This document shows, piece by piece, positions 11,992 through 24,060 of a DNA stretch of 64,000 nt. A program made the translations under genes and the position numbers. The stretch lies in assembly GCA_954871525.1 (NCBI GenBank), contig OX940865.1, positions 26,024,420 to 26,088,419 of the forward strand, in the 5' to 3' direction. Source of the DNA: Parietaria judaica. Its lineage: Eukaryota; Streptophyta; Magnoliopsida; Rosales; Urticaceae. The notes beneath the pieces are model-generated. The model was not told the DNA's origin. It did not search any database and saw nothing but the letters and a program-made list of their open reading frames with translations. The number at the start of each line of letters is the position of its first letter. The stretch's first letter is position 1.

Positions 11992-12556
11992 AATTCTATT
12001 TAATTTGATTTATCAAGTAAAATTGATTACAAATTGCCGTCTCTTGAAATTTTACACCGTTTATAATTTATTAGTGAAAAATATTCAATGGATTACCAAA
12101 TCACAATAAATGATCACTTTATTCAGTAGTCTTTTCTCTCATAAAATTAAATGCACGACGACAGAATTGCTAGTTGCAGCATTTCCTAATACGCGTCATT
12201 ATATTATATATATGCCGTTAGTGGTACATGATGACCAATATTGGACTTGCTAAGTCGAACTTGCGTTTGATATTAGATCAAAAATAATATATAGCGACAC
12301 ATTAGCAACAATTAGTAACGATCAACCTAAATGCGTATACATTAACAAACATCACTTTCACCGTGTATTAGCCCTAGTATTGCGCCCTTGAAAACGAAAA
12401 ACTTATACTTAGTGGGTTCTTATATATCTTGAGCCGAGCTCGAAATATTCGGGTTGAATCTCGAAAACAATTTAGTTTTAGTTTCAAATAAGATTTGAGT
12501 TTGATTGACACGAAAACATGCATAAACATAAAAGATAACTGGATACATATAATTAT

Positions 12557-12590
<34 letters not shown>

Positions 12591-12996
12591 TATTTTTGCC
12601 CGCTTACAATCAGACGGTTTTTACGAGTACTTAAATTTTTTACTGTTTTTATATTCATATAAGTAGATATATTTTACGGTATGACAAGACTATACATGAT
12701 CGTCGTGTCCGAGTTTACTCTTCACTTCCAACATAATTAATATATATAGTATATATTACATAATTATCACAAATAAATAGCACATTGTTGAAGTGTTTTA
12801 TTAAGCATTACATGCAGAGACAATTGACCCCACGTGATTCGAGTGCCATGAGGGGAAGGCAAGCACGTGAAAACCTAATGTTCTAATATACACCCTATAA
12901 TGGCGACCAAATTTTCATGCATTCTTAATTTTTTTTTTTTTTTTTTGAGTTCACAACTGCTTCTTAGTTCTTGATATTTTATAATATTAACGCTAG
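11992..12996. other. 3' flank of the MYB gene, AT-rich
   Basis: No gene seen. It contains an (AT)n tract at about 12561-12587 and a T run at about 12929-12946 that lies downstream of the MYB stop. Confidence 0.5.
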
Positions 12997-14438
12997 TCAA
13001 ATCAGCAACGACTCTGCAAAAGAATCCAACTCAAACTGGTCATGTTCATGATTTTGATCACCTTCACTGGTCTTCAGAAGCTGTGCCAAGTATTCCTCGT
13101 AGATCATGTTTAAATCACGTTGATGATGATCAAGATCATCAGGATTGATCATGTCGTCACGATGGTCATCCACAATATCACTGTCGATCATCAGAAACCC
13201 TAGTCCGTGATAATCATCATGATGATCGATGCTCGTACTAGTGCTAGTACCTTCCGGTGAAAACCCTTTCTCTTGGCTCGAAGATCCGCACGTGCCGTTG
13301 TTATCGTTACTACTGTTATTACAGTTATGAACCTCTTCGAAGCTGTAGTTTCTCCGAACCCTAAACGGCTTCGGAAGGTGAACTTTCTGCTTCGTAATGG
13401 CGCCAGTACTCTCTTCAACAGGTTTTTTGGCGTTGACCTTCCTCCTAACTGGTTTCCGTTGACTCCGATCCGAGACTTTCCGGTTGGTTCCCTGGATCCC
13501 CGGGCGCTTGCTGAGGTGGGTGTTCCAGTAGTTCTTGATCTCGTTGTCCGTTCGGCCGGGGAGGCGACCGGCGATGAGGGACCATCGGTTTCCGAGGAGG
13601 GTGTGGAGCCGTATGATGAGGTCATCCTCGTCGGAAGATATGTTTCCCCGCTTGATGTCCGGCCTCAGGTAGTTCATCCACCGGAGCCGGCAGCTCTTCC
13701 CACACCTTAGAAGTCCTGAAAATATAGCAATTGGCCATGCAAGTTTGACCGCACATGATTAAAAGTCAAACAAAAATATAGTAAAGACATTAATAATTGG
13801 ATCTCATGCAAAGTAGATCTCACGAACTCTTGGAATTCTTGAGTTGAGATTAATCTTTCTATTTGAGTAAAACGTACATGTTGAATTATGACGTCATTAT
13901 TAGTACTCGGATCTTGACTTTTTACATGATAGCTTTCACATTATATAATAGGAGAAGAAAACTTGAAAAGAATATCTAATACAATTGAAGTATAAAGTAT
14001 TAATATTTTAGACTTTTTTATTTATTTTTTATAATAGGTTATTCTAAATAAGATCTAAAACAAACTATATTTTATATGTGATGCTTTAAGTTGGCATTCT
14101 GCAAGACTCTTTTCGTCATTTTTTGACTACCAAAATAAATAAATAGGAAGAAAAAAGTAGATCAATTATATGCTCACAGAAGCTAAAAAAGAATTACTTC
14201 TTCGAAATTATATATATTAAAAATATGATGCACCAATCTCTATTCTACTGATCTCTAGTTTCCTTGTAGAGTCCAAGACCATAAACTTATCTCTAGCTAC
14301 TTATAATAAATCAAAGGCATTGTGGAAATCGAATGTCTCTTTTCCGGCGCAAATCAATACACCGATGCTTTTTTTTTTTGCACCGTAAAAAAGCGCATCT
14401 TCTTGTAATAGATAGTGATTTTTTTTACTTTATGTTCA

Positions 14439-14473
<35 letters not shown>

Positions 14474-14654
14474 GTACAAAAATGGAATATAGTGAGACTG
14501 TTCATATATATTGATTAATTACCAGCTTTCTTTGGCAAAGATCTCCAATTGCCTTCACCGTGAGCTTGAATGTAGTTAGTGAGAAGTGCGTCTTCTCTCG
14601 GAGTCCATGGACCTCTGTGTAACCCTACCTTCGCACAGCACGGTGCTCTTCCCA

Positions 14655-14655
<1 letters not shown>
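12997..14655 (-). CDS. R2R3-MYB transcription factor, proanthocyanidin-regulator-like
   Basis: Exons 14523-14655 and 12997-13715 (133+719 = 852 nt, 283 residues), joined at AG-G of the Gly in [12 protein letters not shown], the conserved first R2R3-MYB intron position. Only one intron is present; the second intron usual in this family is missing. R2 spans about 14-61 and R3 about 67-112, with the regular Trp spacing (position 1 of R3 is Ile). R3 contains the bHLH-partner signature [DE]Lx2[RK]x3Lx6Lx3R as D76, L77, R80, L84, L91, R95, so it should act with a bHLH and a WD40 protein in the nucleus. The N-terminus ([18 protein letters not shown]) and the repeats look most like MYBPA1-type flavonoid/tannin regulators. 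The C-terminus is Asp/His-rich and acidic. A frame-compatible ATG lies at 14733, but 14655 gives the canonical MGRAPCC start. Confidence 0.92.
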
Positions 14656-14690
<35 letters not shown>

Positions 14691-14819
14691 CAACTGAGTA
14701 AGTGTAGAGAGAGAAAGTCCGAGAGCAAAGCAAAGTGGGAGAGAGAGATTAAGAGTTATAAGGTTATGAACTTATGATCACTCAATCTCTCTTTCGAGCA
14801 AAATAGCCTTCCTTTAACC

Positions 14820-14833
14820 TCCTTTTATATATC
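14820..14833 (-). promoter_or_regulatory. Candidate TATA box of the MYB gene
   Basis: On the minus strand the sequence reads ATATATAAAAGG, about 165 nt before the MYB ATG. That would put the transcription start near 14790 and give a CT/GA-rich leader of about 135 nt (GAGAGA run at 14657-14678). This is inferred from motif and spacing only. Confidence 0.4.
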
Positions 14834-15565
14834 ATGAGTATGACTCATGAGAGACAGAGAGAGAGAGAGATAATAATATATTATTGCGTTATATTTTAAA
14901 GTACGGCTTCACAAGAGAGAGACAATCGCCAGCCACAGCCACAGGCCACACGCAACGTAATAATTCATGGGGTTGAATTTTTGCATGGACCAATAATTTT
15001 TCGAAATTAATATACATCGCTCTCTTAATTTTATTAATGCCCTTTTCCATGTATACAAACCTGAACTTGGACATGTCAACTTGCACATGTTTACGATTTA
15101 TACTTTTCTATAAGAGCCAAAAAAAACTTTTGTAACGTAAATAATAAGAAATTATAAAAATTATAAGCATAAAAAGGAAGACAGTGAGGACAAACATCAA
15201 TTAATGAATCCTTCTTTTCTCTTTGTATTTCTTCTTATTCAATTTTTTGTGAAAATATATAAGCTGGAAAAGAAACCTAGAGGCAATAACGTATAATCCA
15301 ATTTTTAGAAAGAAAGAAAAAAACGATCTAACTCGACAGGCTTAATATTTTGGGACTAAATTTTTTATTATATTATTGAAGTTATTAATTTATCGAGTAG
15401 TAATTTATTATTATTAATTATAACCGAGTTTATATAAAAATATTGTATTAATTTAAAGAGATTGTAGTGCATAAATAATTAATGGACATGTTTTGATCAA
15501 TAAGTTGAAATGTAGTTTTCTAATTTTGAATAATTTTCTATGGTTTTCAAACTTGTTAGTACACT

Positions 15566-15609
<44 letters not shown>

Positions 15610-18123
15610 GTGTGTGTTATAGTAGTTTCTCTTGTTTTGTCACTGTTACAATAAAACAAAGATATAGTACCTTATTTATTTAGTTACACTAAAGTACAAA
15701 TTGAGCGTGCAACCAGCGACCATTCTGGTTTATCTGTCATTCTTGTTCTCAATCTCATGCGTATACGCCGTCACGTATAATTTTCTATATATCTTGAATT
15801 TATACGTATAGGTTGAATAATATAATTAGTTAGAAGATATTTATATGGTGGTGCGCTCACTACTTCTCGACAGTGTGGATTCAAGAGCAAACCCGTGCGG
15901 GCTAGACCGAAAACGGACAATATCATATATTGAGTAGACGTGAGGGTCTCGTAAACGGCATTGACGTCCCAGTGAAAATTGTGGTTGATGAGGACATTCT
16001 CGTTATGAGAGATATTATGACATTTCAAATCCTACAAAAGGTAAGAGTAAGTTGTGCAGTTTGACGCCGCTTTAATTGTGAGATGATTCACAAGATAATG
16101 CATCAATCTCATTAGTAAAATTCTATAAAAAAAATAGACACTAGCACCGGCGGAGTCATGATCTAATAATTTTCGGACAGATTTGTACCATTATTATGGC
16201 TAATAGTTAATACTTAATAGTAATACTACGATATTAAGATACTTCAGTATTATTTCTTCCGAGGATTATTATATATGACGTATAGTATATACTATATTAT
16301 ACATAAGCGTTATATTTTGCACCAATTAATTACGTCACAAATAGAGAGATGATCTATCTCTTTCGTGTCGTGAAAAAATCAAAATCAAAATGTGGTATCA
16401 AATTATATAATACTAAACCATTGTACTAAAAAACAAAAATTGATAACATGTGCTCTCAAAAGTCACAACAATGCTATAGCCAATTTAAAAATCTCCGGCA
16501 CACTAACAATAATTTTCTCTTGCCATAACAATTATTTTTTAATTATTTTTTAATTTAATCAATTAAATTCGATCATTGACCAACAAAAATTCTTACTTTT
16601 TGTATTAAAAAAATCATATCAACTTCTAAATAATCTCTCAAAACTTTGTTTCAATAAGAAATTCAATTTTTTCTTAAATTAATGATATTATTTTTTAATG
16701 TTAAATACTTTTTTACGAAAACCTTATTAGTGTATATGTCTATCACTTTTGCAGTATATTCATGAAAAAAAGATAAATTTAAAATTTTAAAAATTAAAAT
16801 GGCGGGACAGTTAAAAATAAAAGTAAAAGTACAATACGAAATAATAGATAATATATTTTTTACAAAAAACTGAAATAGAGAGTTTAAAAAAATAAATCCT
16901 CTTTTGTTTATATTCTTTTGAATCACGCACGTTTCATAACTTCATAGATAATTAAGTACGCTTACATGATTATTGAGGCACTAACTTTTACTTTAAAACT
17001 GAATACATCTTCTTTCAATCATAAACGATTTTGATTTTTCTTACAAAGATTTGAAAAGAGTTAGGAAAGTCAAATGAAAATTCAAGTTATTAAATTGATA
17101 GTTCATTATAGAAAAGTCAGATGGTTTGACGGTGTAAAATCTATAGGCTATTTCATTTGCTGAATTTATATAAGGATAATACTTAATATATCATAATATT
17201 AGCAAACACAATCAATTTTTAGATGTGAGAGTTCTTGATATCATCATACAATAGTTGCAAAAGTATCTATTTTTTTTTCCTATAGATAAAGTTTCTCAAT
17301 GTTATCATTTTCTATTCTCTATTAAACTCCATCGATATAATTAATAGAAAACGTTAAAATCTACATAAGTACATGATGAACCTAATATGTAAATAGCAAC
17401 ACAAGTACTAAATGTTTGGTCAAGTGTAGAAGGCTATTCCAATATTGTATATTTTTATTATCGGCAAAAATATTATGTTTGATCAAGTGTTGCAAAGTAG
17501 ACCTCCATCCACCTTCACGCATATTGCTATAAGTGGAATAGTCATCTGAATTCTAAGTGTTCGGCCAATTGTAAGGGCATATTCCAACAAAGGGCTTATT
17601 CGGACTATTTTCATTGACCAAGTGTAGCCTGATATCCAAAATCTTAAGACAGTGAAAATAAATTCATTATAAAATTTCAAATGTAATAGTAATTTAAGAT
17701 ATTACCAAAAAAATACCCTTGTTTAATCTATTTTATTGATTATAATTCCCCATCCATTTAACACGTTTGATGGGTCGACAAAGGGCTAAATCTGCAAAAA
17801 CATCATAATAAAATTAAAAGGGCCAACCTTTGCTATTTTTAAAATCAAAGGGTCAAATCTACATATCTCTTATAAAATAGTTGCGCCAATAAGTTAAATA
17901 ATATACAGTTTTTTGTTGTATAATATTGATTATTGGACCTCTTCTTATTTTCTAACCCTATTTCTTATACATGCATGACTAAAATTGTATAATCCGATTA
18001 AGACATCTTTGTTAATTTATATTTAAATTCGATTTAGTAAACAATGTCACTAATCATATGCTGAAAGTTAATTATAAACTCATTATCTTATGAAAATGAA
18101 TCTTATTTATATAATTTTATGCG

Positions 18124-18125
<2 letters not shown>
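14834..18125. other. Gene-free intergenic region with repeat fragments
   Basis: I see no credible exon. At about 15838-15985 a moderately GC-rich patch (GTGCGGGCTAGACCGAAAACGG and neighbouring GGGTCTCGTAAACGG) resembles dispersed LTR-derived sequence common in plant genomes, but no ends could be found. (AT)n tracts lie at about 15575-15604. Confidence 0.4.

Positions 18126-18166
<41 letters not shown>
18126..18166. repeat. (AT)n microsatellite
   Basis: About 40 bp of AT dinucleotides, directly abutting the left target duplication of the element at 18174-18379. Confidence 0.9.
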
Positions 18167-18170
<4 letters not shown>

Positions 18171-18173
18171 ATC

Positions 18174-18379
18174 CGGTACCGGCCCTGGAGGGAGCATGGT
18201 AGTTTTGGGCCTATAAATAGATTTTCACTTTGTAGCAACGGGGGCCACACGATGAAAAAAAAAAAAACATATATATTTTTTTTATACTTTTTGCACTGAT
18301 TTTTTTTTTCTTTTCAATTACGATAGGCCCCAAAAATCGATCTTCGCCTAGGGCCCCGACAAACTCAGGGCCGGCCTTG
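18174..18379. mobile_element. Non-autonomous hAT-type element, 206 bp, GGCCGGCC-type ends
   Basis: It starts CGGTACCGGCCCTGG and ends CAGGGCCGGCCTTG, an inverted repeat with a CCGGCCCTG core. The duplication TTTGTATC flanks it at 18166-18173 and 18380-18387. Internal GGGCCTATAAATAG and TAGGGCCCC patches recur in the element at 32335-32667, so the two probably belong to one family. No coding capacity. Confidence 0.8.
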
Positions 18380-18387
18380 TTTGTATC

Positions 18388-19013
18388 CTTAGTACTCTTA
18401 AATAATTGATAATAATGCATGGTAATAATAAACTCGTTTCCGTGTGTACTATTTCCCCATGATTCAATAGTTTAGGCTTTAGCAATAATTTTTTTATATC
18501 AAAGATCAACTATGAAAATCGTAGTGATGAGTATGAAATTATCTTTAAAATTAATGTTTGAAAACGTTTCATCCAAATTCAACATATGACTGCAGAAAAC
18601 GTAAAACAGCCAATCATGACTCAATTTTGAACAAGGTTAAAAAAATCGATAGGATGATATATACCGAGAAAATATAGACGATCTAATTTTACGGGTCATT
18701 CGATGACTATTTATGTGCTTCATATTTATATGATTTTACCAACAAGGTTTATAAATATATTAGTTGCCGATTAGTGGACCGACACATATTGTATAAGATA
18801 ATAATGTTTACATTACATTATATATTAATATATCCATTCTATAAAGTAATATTGATACATATTATATAATAGTTTTATTGCTATACCAGTAATAATATTA
18901 CACAATATCTTAGTATAGTATATAAATTAAGTATCATAGTTTTTTTTTATTTGTAAATTTTGTGAAAGATACATCAGATTTATCAGTTTTTTTTTTTTCC
19001 TTCAATTTTTTTT
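18388..19013. other. AT-rich intergenic, no gene seen
   Basis: Only AT-rich sequence with poly-T runs (about 18944 and 18988-18998). Confidence 0.5.
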
Positions 19014-19134
19014 ATTAGTGTAACAAGTTTTCACCGGTCCGACAATCATATAACGACAATAATTAGTGTAACAAGTTTTCACCGGTCCGACAATCATATA
19101 ACGACAATAATTAGTGTAACAAGTTTTCACTGGT
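19014..19134. repeat. 48-bp tandem repeat, about 2.5 copies
   Basis: The unit begins ATTAGTGTAACAAGTTTTCA and continues CCGGTCCGACAATCATATAACG. Copies begin at 19014, 19062 and 19110. The first two look identical; the third breaks off at CACTGGTC. Confidence 0.9.
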
Positions 19135-19479
19135 CATAATCGGCTTCTGATTTTCCACCGGCGACGGCCGACCCCACTAACCCGAATCTCGCGCACAACA
19201 CAAGACCTGGAAGATATAAATATTGGAAATTAAAAGAAGATAAAACTCTGACTTGATTTGCTGGTTGACCTTTTATTGGGACAATGTGTCTATATTTAGT
19301 CGACATTCCGTCTAATTTAGACACCTTTAATTTCATTATATCCTTTTACTATTTTAAGAATATAATTAAATAAGTATTAAATACGTAAATAAGCAATTTA
19401 ACTAAGTTTCAGCAATTTTAGTTTAAGTTGTTGCTTGAGTCAACATTTGGGTTGATCATTTAAGTTGGTATATCATTTC

Positions 19480-19514
<35 letters not shown>

Positions 19515-21851
19515 GCCATGCCATGTCTTGGTACCAATAATGCTGTTTGCTGGTTTTCTTGTGTTTATATTTTTTGTTAATTATAGAAGTAGTCCACAAA
19601 AGAATATAAAATTATAAAATGTAATTAATATGAAGAGAAATTATGGAAAAAATAGATAAAATATTAATTTTCGCGTCGGAAATGAATAGTGTTCAAAGTA
19701 CTTGAAAAATATAGTCTAAGATTCGAGGAAATGTAAAAGTTTATTACATTGTCAAACTTGTTATGAGTAAATAATATATAATAAGATATACGATGCGTAC
19801 TTAGTATATCATATTATCGTCATCCTATACTAGTATGTTTCTCTTATAACATAGAGTTGAGATAAAAGAATTATTTTCTCCTTGTCTCTATTATTTATTA
19901 AAATACATATTCAATTATTTTTTTAGGGAGTAGGATAATTACGGCACAAGTATTCAAATTATTCAAAATAGAACGGCATATTCTCAACCTCGTAACTGCG
20001 TTGAATAAATGTCTAAAGTCATAAAATTAACATTTTCAATTTATTTTATCTCATGCAAATTCGTTAACGCCGCGAGTGTCTCGAATTGAAGTATTTAAAA
20101 TGAAAAACTTCAAAACTTCAAAATAAAAAAATAAAAAAATAAAAAAATGTCAATCTGACTAGTTATACCTGTGTGAAAAATTCAACACTAATGAAAGGAC
20201 ATGAAGCTAACTCAACAGGAAACATGAATTTCTCGACTTAAGATATTTAATCAAGGCAATAATGTTAATTTAAAGAATTTTACCACAATCATCCTTTAGA
20301 ATATTCCCTTCACTTCCTACTTTAGTGCCCCTTAATTAAGAAAATAAATGGAGGAGTTAGACAATGTAATCACTAATCAATCATGGCTTATCAATTTTTG
20401 GGGTACCTTTGACTGAACGTCAAAGCTGTACGGTGTATACTTTTTTGTTGAATATAAAAGTCAAAGGACAACAACATATATATGTGTGTATTTTCCTCAT
20501 TATTTTTTTACACGATAATGGTAAATTATAAATAATGTTAAGCTTAGCGTATTCCATTAAGAAAATATATTTTGATTGTCGAGGAACAACTCTTCGTTAT
20601 TTAGTAGAACAAGAATACGTAACTATATATACCTTAAAAGTATTATTAGCTCAAATGTTATCTAGCTAGCTAGCTATATAAATTTTTATGAAAAATGTAT
20701 TTATTCGAATAAAAGCTTATGTGAATGGAATATATCTTTTGATGTACTAAAGTAATTACGTGCCTTAAAAAAAAAGTATTTACGTGATCAATTGTTCGAG
20801 CTTAGCTGTGCTTATGTGAATATAATGAGACTTCATTATCGTCAAAATAATACCAAAGAGAGCATTATAATAGGGTTATAACATTATAATAAGAGAGATA
20901 TTAGCGACATAAGTATCTCCAAATATTCAAAAGTAAGCGAGATATTTTCATTGTTTATCGTTAGTCTTAATCCGTTAAGTAATATTCATTATCATTTCAT
21001 TGATTATTTATTGTGTGTAAAGTAATATGTATTTTGACTTAAATCATTTTTAATTTTTATTAAAAGTTAGATATAACCTCTAAATATAATTTCTGACAAA
21101 AAAAAAATCAATCTAATATCAGAGAGGCAAAATTATTAGTATTTTATTGCATAAAATTGAGATAATAGGTTATTCATGAGATAAAGTGTAAGTACAATTA
21201 GATTAGCTAACACGTATATAATATTAATATAATCTTTATAAGTTGCGTTTCGAGTTCTCTTTTTTGCTTCCTTCCACTACCTCATAATGAAGAAAATTCC
21301 ACAAATATCAAGTCAAATTTACACATCTAAAATATGTTCAGACCAAGTTTTTCTTGGTACTACAAGATATATCATGGTGTTAATAAGGGATTTGAGCATC
21401 GAAGTAATAATTTTGAGATGACTTAACTATATAATAATAGCAATATACAAAAATAAAAATAATAATAATAATAATAATAATTATTTATTTATTAGTCTAA
21501 GACTGCATTAATTAACAAACGACGTGATGTTTGAACACGCAATATTGTTTTCTTTCGAGTAAGAAAATTGGAGGTCTCTGAGGCGAAAATATGTGATATC
21601 ACAAAGTCTTATGTTATAAATTATAACTCTTATAATATGAGGCCTTTCATTTGGGTCAAATTTCTCATATAACGTACGTTGACCAACTTGTGTCTTGTGG
21701 CTGGTGTTCATGTGAAATATTACAAATTATAGATACGAGAAAATATCGATAGTTCAATTTTATGAGTATATATCGACGGACGACGAGTATACCACCGGTA
21801 TTTTTTTATATAAACAATTATTAACTTATCTAAAAAAAGAGTTTATTAGCA
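19135..21851. other. Gene-free AT-rich intergenic region
   Basis: No convincing exon. An (AT)n tract lies at about 19484-19510 and an (AAT)n tract at about 21457-21480. Confidence 0.5.
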
Positions 21852-22270
21852 AAATACTCAATTAGAGTCAAACTATTTCAAAAAAATACTCAAGGTTTAA
21901 TTAATCCAAATCATACTCATTTTAAAGATTATCTTCCAAAAATTTCCCTACATGAGCCTCTGCAGTTACATAAGTGTAACTATAGATACAATATTGTAAC
22001 TGTAATACAAAAGTGTAACTCTAGGCTTGGTCCTATACTCCTTCTTTTGTTGGTCTTGGTCCTAGACTCCTTTTGTTTTTTGCGAGACCTTTGTAATCAA
22101 ATTTGTAAATGTGATTACAAAAGTGTAACTCTCGTTACAAAAGTGTATTTGCCGATACAAAAGTGTATCTGCCGTTACAAAAGTGTAACTCCAGTGACAA
22201 AAGTGTAACTGTCGTTAGAAAAGTGCAACTCCATGCTTGGAGAAGAAGGGGGTATAAATCATTAACAAAA
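21852..22270. mobile_element. Possible MULE-type element with internal minisatellite
   Basis: The same 10 bp, TTTATTAGCA, flank this 419-bp stretch (21842-21851 and 22271-22280), which would fit a Mutator-like 9-10-bp target duplication. The terminal inverted repeats are weak. The interior is dominated by a degenerate 20-bp repeat. The identity is tentative. Confidence 0.3.
21960..22232. repeat. Degenerate 20-bp minisatellite (ACAAAAGTGTAACTCnnGTT)
   Basis: The core ACAAAAGTGTAACT recurs with a period near 20 bp. The densest block is 22113-22232, with six copies (CTCTCGTT, TTGCCGAT, CTGCCGTT, CTCCAGTG, CTGTCGTT linkers); older copies lie at 21965-22020. Confidence 0.8.
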
Positions 22271-22280
22271 TTTATTAGCA

Positions 22281-23287
22281 TGCTATATAGAATATAGTAT
22301 CATCGTTTCGATTTTGGTGCTATCATTTTTTTTCTCTGACAAATTTATCAGTTTTTAGTTATCTTCGGCATACTCTAGGTAGATCATAAACTGTTATTGT
22401 GGATTTTTGTAGGCACTCGCCTATTTCCGTTAAACCGCCTCGGTAAATTCGGGTAACTCAACCATAGTCTAAACTCTAAAATAATGCCTTAACCTATCAG
22501 ACCGTGTACGCTCTCTTAGATTTGCTAAATTGAATCATTTTATTAATAAATTATGTGTCGTGTATGACATTAATAATGTAAACTAATGTATGTAGCATTG
22601 GTCATCAGTCCTTTATAAGAAAAAAAATGTTGACCAAATAATGTCAACATAGAAATATCCTTTTCAATAATACAACGAGCATATAATATATACAGCTTCG
22701 ATATTTCAATTACAATTTTCAAAGCAGAAGTAGAGTCCTTATAGAGTGCATGCTTTGCTTATGACAGCATGAACGTGATGAAATCAAGCAAGAAAAATAA
22801 TATATAGATTTGTTTGACTATTACAAAGAAAATATACTAGAGGTTTTCGATATTGTACGGAAACAATATTTATTGAACTTTCTGATGGACCTGTAGCTTT
22901 CCCTTGAGAACCAAGGAGAGCGACCGACGGTCGACCTCTCGAAGGATTCGTGCCACGTTCTATGATTATTCAATCATATTAACCAGTAATTCATGATTGC
23001 GGTGGAATATTACGGTTCTTCATCTCTCTAATACTATAATTCTCTACGATTTGTTTGTGAGGTTTAGAAATCCGAGATCCATCACATTCTTATACTAGAT
23101 TCACGTCGATCACATTATTATCTTCTTACGTTTCATCGGTCCGCCGTCTGCTTGGTACCGGAACTAGGGTTTCATTGAACGGTTCATGCGGTAGCAGAGC
23201 TAGAATTTCATTAGCAGGGGACTAAGTACGTATCTGAGACTGAGAATGGTTGAATAACCATAATTAGAGATAAAAGAGTGATATATA

Positions 23288-23318
<31 letters not shown>

Positions 23319-24060
23319 AAAAAAATTGAGAGAACTTTAAACGCTTTCTAAAAGTTAACGGAGGGAGGAGAATCAGAGATATTATAGAATTGCGTGAATA
23401 TTTATAATTCCTTGTGACGTTTATACTTTTATTGCTTCCTTTTTTCAATTATTTTTCCTTTAAACACACTTTCACAAAAATATTGATCCGGCTCGAACAA
23501 CCGTGGAAGACTTCATATTGAATGCCGGAGTCTTTCGAGATAGTTTGGTGCACGCCATGAGGTCTCAAAAACCCTAAACGGGCTTAAATATTCTCGAGAA
23601 ATCGACAGTTATAGAAATAAATTAAAAGAGTGTTATTAGTGGAGAAGATGAGGGTTTAATTTTGAGTTTCAGATAAAAGGGTAATGGAGAGAAAAAATTA
23701 TGTTCATGTTATACTATGTATATACAAAGAATAATACACATACTTATGTTCATGTATTTAAAAAGGTTTATATAAAATGGATATTTTGTTAATAAACTCA
23801 GATAATAAACTATTGAAGAGGTGAAGATATTTAGACAATTTTCAATATTACTTTTATGAAAAATGTATATGTAATTACAAGATTATCCATGGAGATTTCT
23901 CAATGTGGAGCCAAACTGTCAAAATGTTTGACATACTCAAACTGACATGCCCTCTAATAAATCTTTCAAAATCATTAAATTTATGAATATTGTATCCCAA
24001 TTTATAAACCTTTTTTTTTTTCTCCCAATCTTCGGCATATAATATACACTCCCGAATCAA
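22281..24060. other. Intergenic region, no gene seen
   Basis: AT-rich. A more balanced patch at about 22890-23215 (GGTCGACCTCTCGAAGG, GGTACCGGAACTAGGGTTTC) may be a transposon remnant, but no ends or coding frame could be found. (AT)n at about 23281-23305. Confidence 0.4.

Noticed and set aside
11814..12008. ORFs repeating Tyr-Ile-His-Thr
   Set aside because: Pure translation of the (ACAT)n microsatellite.
14333..14518. 61-codon ORF in the MYB intron
   Set aside because: Built from TG/TA microsatellite; lies in the intron of the MYB gene.
15340..15460. Possible second Emigrant-like copy (GTTATTAATTTATCGAG)
   Set aside because: Only one end-like motif is visible; no inverted partner with TA duplication.
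15838..15985. LTR-derived repeat fragment
   Set aside because: Phrases look familiar from dispersed plant repeats but no boundaries could be set, so it is mentioned only in the region note.
22890..23215. Possible solo LTR or gene remnant
   Set aside because: Balanced composition only; no ends, duplication or frame found.
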